Positions 28,504 through 33,094 of a stretch of 33,094 nt of DNA are shown here, piece after piece; position 1 is the first letter of the stretch; each line of letters begins with the position of its first letter. The notes beneath the pieces are model-generated. The model searched no databases. It was not told where the DNA came from and worked only from the letters and a program-made list of their open reading frames with translations. The stretch comes from an uncultured Bacteroidales bacterium (lineage in GTDB: Bacteria > Bacteroidota > Bacteroidia > Bacteroidales > Bacteroidaceae), in contig CACZCZ010000030.1 in NCBI GenBank assembly GCA_902779845.1, positions 1 to 33,094 on the forward strand, given 5' to 3'. The position numbers were made by a program, and so were the translations under genes.

Positions 28504-28534
28504 TTTGCACTTCGGAGAACTTGTATTATTTTTG
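28504..28534 (+). promoter_or_regulatory. Promoter of aroB
   Basis: TTTG (28504-28507), a 19-bp spacer and TATTTTTG (28527-28534). Transcription would start near 28541, which rules out the in-frame TTG at 28521 as start codon and favours the GTG at 28563. Confidence 0.72.
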
Positions 28535-28562
28535 CAGCATCAAAATACAAGATACATCTTCC

Positions 28563-29621
28563 GTGGAACAGCAAATCGTCATTAGTCGCAATCTTCCGGC
28601 AGAGCTCACTGTTGCCATTGACCGTGTGCAGCCCGACCGTCTCTTCGTGCTCACAGATGTCAACACCCGCGACCTTTGCTTGCCTGTGTTGAGGGATGCT
28701 TTGAGTGCCTCGAAGTATCAATCTTTCAATGTCATCACCATAGGTGCCAGTGACGAGGCCAAGACCCTCGACACGCTGGCCGAGGTGTGGACAGCACTGG
28801 GCGAGGGCGGTGCCACACGCCATTCCATGCTCATCAACCTTGGCGGTGGTATGGTCACGGACCTCGGCGGCTTCGCGGCCTCCACCTTCAAGCGTGGCAT
28901 AGCCTATGTCAACATTCCTACCACACTGCTGGCGATGGTCGATGCCAGCGTAGGCGGGAAGACAGGCATCAATTTCCGTGGGCTGAAGAACGAGATTGGT
29001 GTCTTCAACGCAGCCTCCACGGTCATCCTGGACACCCAGTTCCTGCAAACCCTCGACACGCAGAACATCCGCAGCGGCTATGCCGAGATGCTCAAGCACG
29101 GCTTGATCTCTGACGAGGCGATGCTGGTCGAGCTCCTCGCCTTTGACATCTTCCAACCCGACTTGGAGCACCTGAAGGCGATGGTAGCCAAGAGCGTGGC
29201 TGTCAAAGAGCGCATAGTCACCGAAGACCCCCATGAGCACGGAATCCGCAAAGCCCTCAATCTCGGACACACCGCAGGCCATGCCTTCGAGAGCCTGGCA
29301 CTGCAGGAGAATCGCACCGTGTTGCATGGCTATGCCGTTGCTTGGGGGCTCGTCTGTGAGCTCTATCTCTCCGCCACCCGTTGTGGATTCCCTACCACAC
29401 GCTTGCATCAGGTGTCGCAGTTCGTCAAGGAAACTTACGGCATGTTCCCCTTCACCTGCAAGGAGTACGACCGCCTCTACGAGCTAATGACCCACGACAA
29501 AAAGAACACCGCCGGCATCATCAACTTCACACTTCTGGGTGGGGTGGGGGACATCCGCATCAATCAGCAAGCCTCCAAGGATGACATCTTCGAGATGCTG
29601 GATTACTATCGGGAAAGCTGA
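28563..29621 (+). CDS. aroB: 3-dehydroquinate synthase
   Basis: The product (352 residues from the GTG at 28563, MEQQIVISRNLPAELTVAID) converts DAHP to 3-dehydroquinate, the second step of the shikimate pathway. Family marks are the NAD-binding LINLGGGMVTDLGGFAAST, IPTTLLAMVDASVGGKTGIN, SGYAEMLKHGLI, and the metal-ligand region LGHTAGHAFE with LHGYAVAWGL. It needs NAD+ and a divalent metal. No other shikimate gene is in the window. The GTG start is chosen because the promoter overlaps the upstream TTG; no in-frame ATG exists before the conserved core. Confidence 0.95.
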   Translation: MEQQIVISRNLPAELTVAIDRVQPDRLFVLTDVNTRDLCLPVLRDALSASKYQSFNVITIGASDEAKTLDTLAEVWTALGEGGATRHSMLINLGGGMVTDLGGFAASTFKRGIAYVNIPTTLLAMVDASVGGKTGINFRGLKNEIGVFNAASTVILDTQFLQTLDTQNIRSGYAEMLKHGLISDEAMLVELLAFDIFQPDLEHLKAMVAKSVAVKERIVTEDPHEHGIRKALNLGHTAGHAFESLALQENRTVLHGYAVAWGLVCELYLSATRCGFPTTRLHQVSQFVKETYGMFPFTCKEYDRLYELMTHDKKNTAGIINFTLLGGVGDIRINQQASKDDIFEMLDYYRES

Positions 29622-29708
29622 ACTTTTGGAGCAGCGAGCGCCATAAGAGCCTGCTCTTAAATGGCCGAGTCGTGACAAAAGTCAGCGAAGCTAAAAATTG
29701 AAATCTTC

Positions 29709-29768
29709 GTAATAACGTAATAACGAGAAAATCGAAATAACGTAATAACGAAATGTCGAAATAACGAA
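29709..29768. repeat. AATAACG-type short repeats
   Basis: In the aroB-GH43 gap, the 16-mer AATAACGTAATAACGA occurs at 29711 and 29736 (25-bp period), with a shorter AATAACGA copy at 29759. It is low-complexity intergenic repeat DNA of unknown role. Upstream, TAAGAG and CTCTTA form a small hairpin around 29645-29660. No consensus promoter is seen before the GH43 gene. Confidence 0.55.
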
Positions 29769-29785
29769 ACAAAACTATAACCTCT

Positions 29786-30853
29786 ATGAAAAAGTTCTTC
29801 TTCCTCATCGTTCTCTTGGCCCTCGGACTCGACTGCTCTGCCGCACAGCCTGCAAAGCGCAAGGTGTTGTATAGCGGCAATCCTATTCTACCTGAGTTCC
29901 ATGCAGATCCCGAGATCATGTTCTCCCATCTCACCAACCGCTTCTACATCTACTCTACCACCGATGGCGTGCCCGGATGGGGTGGCTACTACTTCACTGC
30001 CTTCTCCAGTCCCGACCTGGTGGAATGGAAGCACGAGGGCATCGTCCTTGACCTGGCCACCGATCAGGTGCCCTGGTCCTCAGGCAATGCTTGGGCACCC
30101 GCCATCATGGAGCGTCGTCAAGCTGACGGCTCCTACATCTACTACCTCTACTACAGTGGTCATGATGTGAAGAAGAACCGCAAGTCCATTGGCGTGGCCA
30201 TGTCCGACAAGCCCATGGGTCCTTTCTATGACCTCGGCACGCCCCTTATCGACAAGCGCCCCGAGAGCCTCAACGGCGGTCAGCAGATTGACGTGGATGT
30301 TTTCAACGACCCCGTCACGGATGAGAACTATATCTACTGGGGCAACGGCTATATGGCTGCCGCCAAGCTCAATGTTGACATGGTGAGCATTGACACCACC
30401 ACCATCACCGTTCTCACCCCTGAAGGCGGCACGCTGGAGGACTACCGCTACCGCGAGGCTCCCTATGTCTTCTACCGCAAGGGCATCTACTACTTCCTTT
30501 GGAGCGTTGATGACACCGGCTCGCCCAACTACCACGTGGCCTATGGCACTGCCAGATCCCCGATGGGCCCCATCGTGGTGGCACGTCAGCCTGTCATCCT
30601 GCAGCAGGACCCCGACAATGAGATCTATGGCACCGCTCACAACAGTATCATTCAGGTGCCGGGTAAGGACGAGTGGTACATCGTTTATCACCGTATCAAC
30701 AAGAACTACATCGACAAACAGCGTGGCCCCGGCTACCATCGTCAGGTATGCATCGACCGTTTGGAGTTCAACCCCGATGGCACCATCCGCCCCGTCACGC
30801 CAACCCAGCGTGGCATCCCTCCCGTAGAGCCTAAACTACCCAAGAAACGTTGA
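29786..30853 (+). CDS. Secreted GH43-family glycoside hydrolase
   Basis: The 355-residue protein has a signal peptide (MKKFFFLIVLLALGLDCSAA) and a five-bladed-propeller GH43 layout. The probable catalytic base is Asp41 (EFHADPEIMFSHLTNRFYIY), the pKa-setting Asp is 169 or 171 (IDVDVFNDPVTDENYIYWGN), and the proton donor Glu224 (YREAPYVFYRKGIYYFLWSV). A further motif is GTAHNSIIQVPGKDEWYIVY. GH43 enzymes remove arabinose, xylose or galactose units from plant polysaccharides; the exact substrate cannot be read from sequence. No SusC/D pair is nearby. Its stop is only 3 bp before the meaB start, an odd pairing of unrelated functions. Confidence 0.87.
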   Translation: MKKFFFLIVLLALGLDCSAAQPAKRKVLYSGNPILPEFHADPEIMFSHLTNRFYIYSTTDGVPGWGGYYFTAFSSPDLVEWKHEGIVLDLATDQVPWSSGNAWAPAIMERRQADGSYIYYLYYSGHDVKKNRKSIGVAMSDKPMGPFYDLGTPLIDKRPESLNGGQQIDVDVFNDPVTDENYIYWGNGYMAAAKLNVDMVSIDTTTITVLTPEGGTLEDYRYREAPYVFYRKGIYYFLWSVDDTGSPNYHVAYGTARSPMGPIVVARQPVILQQDPDNEIYGTAHNSIIQVPGKDEWYIVYHRINKNYIDKQRGPGYHRQVCIDRLEFNPDGTIRPVTPTQRGIPPVEPKLPKKR

Positions 30854-30856
30854 AGC

Positions 30857-31954
30857 ATGGAGCATCCAGAGAATAGCGAAGAATACAAGGGATTGGTCGT
30901 GAACAGCGGTGTGGAACAGCCCGCTACCGTCAACCCCTACTTGCAGCGTGGTCGTTTCGCACGGCGTCGCCTCACCGTCGATGACTATGTCGATGGCATC
31001 CTCAACGGCAATGTCACCATCTTGGGGCAGGCTGTGACCCTCGTGGAGAGCACCAACCCCGAGCATCAGGCCATTGCACAGGAAGTCATCGAGCGCTGCC
31101 TGCCCTATAGCGGCAAGAGCATACGTGTGGGCATCAGCGGTGTGCCGGGAGCCGGCAAGAGCACCAGCATCGATGAATTTGGCATCCATGTCCTTGAGCG
31201 CACCGGCGGCAAGCTCGCCGTCCTCGCCATCGACCCCAGTTCCGAGAAGACCAAGGGTAGCATCCTCGGTGATAAGACACGCATGGAGAAACTCTCTGTG
31301 CACCCCGACAGTTTCATACGCCCCAGCCCCTCGGCTGGCTCCCTCGGCGGCGTAGCGCGCAAGACGCGCGAGACCATCATCCTCTGCGAGGCGGCAGGCT
31401 TCGACAAAATCTTTGTGGAGACTGTGGGCGTGGGGCAGAGTGAGACCGCCTGCCACTCCATGGTCGATTTCTTCCTCCTCATACAGCTCGCAGGCACTGG
31501 CGACGAACTGCAGGGCATCAAGCGTGGCATCATGGAGATGGCCGACGGCATCGTCATCAACAAATGCGATGGTGACAACGTCGAGCCCTGTCGCTTGGCA
31601 GCGCGCCAGTTCCAGAACGCCCTCCATCTCTTCCCCATGCCTGAGAGTGGCTGGCTGCCCAAGGTACTCTGCTACTCAGGCTTCTATGGCACCGGCATCA
31701 AGGAAGTGTGGGACATGGTCTATGAGTACATTGACTTTGTCAAGCAGAACGGCTTCTTCGAGCACCGCCGTGCCGAGCAGGCCAAATACTGGATGTATGA
31801 GAGTATCAACGAGCAGCTGCGCAACGGCTTCTACAACAACCAAACCATTGCCGCCCTCCTGCCCGGTGCCGAGCAGAGCGTCCTCAATGGCCAGCAGACC
31901 TCCTTCATCGCCGCCAAGCGCCTCCTTGACACCTACTTCTCATTACTCCACTAA
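30857..31954 (+). CDS. meaB: Methylmalonyl-CoA mutase-associated GTPase MeaB
   Basis: The 365-residue G3E-type P-loop GTPase protects and reloads the B12 cofactor of methylmalonyl-CoA mutase. Walker A is GVPGAGKS (95-102); further marks are LAIDPSSEKTKGSILGDKTR, FVETVGVGQSE (switch region) and NKCDGDN. The N-terminus MEHPENSEEYKGLVVNSGVE is typical of Bacteroidales MeaB, which supports the start. Older annotations call it ArgK or LAO/AO transport kinase. The mutase genes themselves are not in the window. It is co-transcribed with the GH43 gene and followed by a terminator at 32008-32047. Confidence 0.95.
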   Translation: MEHPENSEEYKGLVVNSGVEQPATVNPYLQRGRFARRRLTVDDYVDGILNGNVTILGQAVTLVESTNPEHQAIAQEVIERCLPYSGKSIRVGISGVPGAGKSTSIDEFGIHVLERTGGKLAVLAIDPSSEKTKGSILGDKTRMEKLSVHPDSFIRPSPSAGSLGGVARKTRETIILCEAAGFDKIFVETVGVGQSETACHSMVDFFLLIQLAGTGDELQGIKRGIMEMADGIVINKCDGDNVEPCRLAARQFQNALHLFPMPESGWLPKVLCYSGFYGTGIKEVWDMVYEYIDFVKQNGFFEHRRAEQAKYWMYESINEQLRNGFYNNQTIAALLPGAEQSVLNGQQTSFIAAKRLLDTYFSLLH

Positions 31955-32007
31955 CAAGTTAGCACACATATTAGCGATCTATACGGATTAGACAAATGAT
32001 TAGTGTG

Positions 32008-32047
32008 GCCGCCAAAACCCGTGATGGGCATTGGCGGCTGTTTTTTT
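32008..32047 (+). terminator. Terminator after meaB
   Basis: GCCGCCAA (32008-32015) pairs with TTGGCGGC (32031-32038), with an inner CCC/GGG pairing, followed by TG and T7. The following stretch to 32203 holds no gene; it has one isolated minus-strand -7-like box (32160-32167). Confidence 0.82.
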
Positions 32048-32203
32048 ATTCAGGGACGGCGAGCTATTTTACCGAATTTTTTAGCAGTTGTAGTTTATCG
32101 GATGCTTACGTATCAACAGCGTTTGCTATTTATTCAGAGCGTCAGAACCTAGCAAGTTTCAAAGATAGAACCAATGATGAACAAGTGCTAATGTCCATGC
32201 GTC

Positions 32204-32538
32204 TTAGAACCTCACGGCCAAGACGGGTGCGATGTCGCCGCCGGGATGAGCTTCGGGAAGCGTCACGTGCAGTCCGTCAGCATCCACTGCGAAGGGGACT
32301 TTGCCATAGCCCACTCGCCCACGATGTCGCGCTTCGGCCCTATGTGCACCGAGTTCCACTCCTGATAGGGCGAGTCCCAGAGGTCGAAGTTGTCGTGGTG
32401 CTGACCTAAGGTGAAGAAGAACTGCGCACCCACGCTCTTGTACAGCCTCACCAGCGCATCAGGGTCCCAGCGCTCAGCCTTCCAGGCGTTGCACAGGTCC
32501 TTCATGCCGAAGTCGGCGGGCGAGCCGTAGTGCATCAT
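32204..32538 (-). pseudogene. Alpha-L-fucosidase (GH29) remnant with internal deletion
   Basis: The minus strand reads MMHYGSPADFGMKDLCNAWK, then FFTLGQHHDNFDLWDSPYQE and GPKRDIVGEW, which is the N-terminal catalytic-barrel part of GH29 (the HHD-F-W-S segment lines the active site). At about 32300-32315 the sequence jumps to another frame reading YGKVPFAVDADGLHVTLPEA then HPGGDIAPVLAVRF and a stop at 32204, which is the C-terminal beta-domain end of the same family. The middle of the gene, including the nucleophile region, is missing. The N-terminus and signal peptide are missing too, since a terminator stands 31 bp upstream. The protein cannot be active. Confidence 0.82.
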
Positions 32539-32568
32539 ATCGACGCCGACCCTGCTGCCGAAGAGGAC

Positions 32569-32599
32569 AAAACGCCCGGCACCGATGAGGGCCGGGCGT
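32569..32599 (-). terminator. Terminator of the right-edge gene
   Basis: ACGCCCGGC (32572-32580) pairs perfectly with GCCGGGCGT (32591-32599). Read on the minus strand the stem runs into TTTTG. It ends the transcript of the gene at 32627-33094. Confidence 0.8.
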
Positions 32600-32626
32600 C
32601 TTGTACAAGGATGGGGGCGGAAACGA

Positions 32627-33094
32627 CTATCTCACCACTTTCTGACCGCCTACGATGTAGATGCCGCGAGGCAGACCTTCGAGTGACGTGGTGCCTTGAC
32701 GGACGATGCGGCCGTTGAGGTCATAGACATTGTTGTCAGCCGGCTGTCGTGAGCCTTCGTCAGCCATGTCAACGATGCCAGTCGGCAGGCCGTTGTTGTT
32801 GGCCTCGCCGTAGACGTTGGTCTGGTAGAACCTGACACGGTAGGGCCACTGCTCCTCGGTGTTGTCTATCCATCCCGTGAAGTTGTGTGTCCAGTAGGTC
32901 GAGGGTGCTCCGCTGATGACGAGCCACACGTGGCTGCAGCCTGCAGGGCAGTCGAAGGCGATGAGTTGGTCGGCGTCGTTGTAGCCGGCACGGTGCATGT
33001 CGCCATAGACGCGCGTGCCGTCGCTCTTGAAGGCTACGAATCCGATGCGCCATCCCGCGCGCGTGATGTTTTTAGCGGTGTAGCCGTCGGCACC
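32627..33094 (-). CDS. Secreted protein, C-terminal part (DUF6055-like) with Prevotella-type tail
   Basis: The open frame enters from the right edge, so the N-terminus is missing; 155 codons are visible. The sequence GWRIGFVAFKSDGTRVYGDM, VWLVISGAPSTYWTHNFTGW and EEQWPYRVRFYQTNVYG reminds me of secreted Bacteroidetes proteins of the DUF6055 type, though that assignment is tentative. It ends NNVYDLNGRIVRQG then GLPRGIYIVGGQKVVR, the tail of exported Prevotella proteins and closely like the end of the 522-residue protein at 5633-7201. It was probably exported to the surface or periplasm. A terminator follows within 60 bp. Confidence 0.72.
   Translation of the reverse strand, partial: GADGYTAKNITRAGWRIGFVAFKSDGTRVYGDMHRAGYNDADQLIAFDCPAGCSHVWLVISGAPSTYWTHNFTGWIDNTEEQWPYRVRFYQTNVYGEANNNGLPTGIVDMADEGSRQPADNNVYDLNGRIVRQGTTSLEGLPRGIYIVGGQKVVR

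Noticed and set aside
28521-28562. TTG start extending aroB by 14 codons
   Set aside because: The TTG overlaps the -7 box of the aroB promoter, so it would not be transcribed; the GTG at 28563 fits.
32160-32167. Minus-strand TATCTTTG box, possible promoter for a small RNA
   Set aside because: No -33 element at 19-21 bp and no structured or coding sequence downstream except the meaB terminator.
31996-32409. Plus-strand open frame of 137 codons after meaB
   Set aside because: It runs through the meaB terminator and antisense to the GH29 remnant, and its residues resemble no family.

Overview
The window comes from a Bacteroidales genome, most likely Prevotellaceae. Three things point there. 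The conserved block rpsU-xerC-hpf-tRNAs-tuf-tRNA-Trp-secE-nusG-rplKAJL-rpoBC has the Bacteroidales order. At least eight promoters fit the Bacteroidetes consensus (TTTG or TTG, 18-20 bp, TAnnTTTG). Several secreted proteins carry type IX secretion (T9SS) or Prevotella-type C-terminal tails.

Layout: (1) 1-145 is the 3' part of a 5S rRNA and a bidirectional terminator. (2) 175-5534 is a phage-derived accessory zone: amidase, smalltalk-type micropeptide and HU-like protein (minus strand); a VapB/VapC-type toxin-antitoxin pair (plus); a DUF4248 protein and a replication-protein C-terminal domain (minus); a Bro-N antirepressor-like gene (plus); and a frameshifted gene behind a promoter and a long structured leader. 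Its non-coding DNA is unusually organised: a 299-bp element with terminal inverted repeats and a cloverleaf-like core, twin palindromes in the HU leader, and two homologous arrays of 11-bp tandem repeats. (3) 5633-12956 is a minus-strand, partly very AT-rich secretion cluster: TPR membrane regulator, DUF3244 protein, S74-domain/T9SS surface protein, a C25 gingipain-like cysteine protease and a further secreted protein. A truncated kinase-like gene (12961-13440) lies 4 bp upstream of the regulator and supplies its promoter. (4) 13722-28491 is the essential core: S21, XerC/D, HPF, tRNA-Tyr/Gly/Thr, EF-Tu, tRNA-Trp, SecE, NusG, L11, L1, L10, L7/L12, RpoB, RpoC, with an attenuator-like hairpin before rpoB and a strong terminator after rpoC. 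(5) 28504-32047 holds aroB, a secreted GH43 glycosidase and meaB, ended by a terminator. (6) 32204-33094 holds a decayed alpha-L-fucosidase (GH29) with a large internal deletion, and the 3' end of a secreted protein with a Prevotella-type tail.

The parts most worth checking as undescribed biology are the leader/sRNA at 5296-5496, the TIR-bounded structured element at 894-1192, and the paired 11-bp repeat arrays at 2095-2149 and 3717-3769, which sit upstream of two minus-strand units of the same phage-like module.
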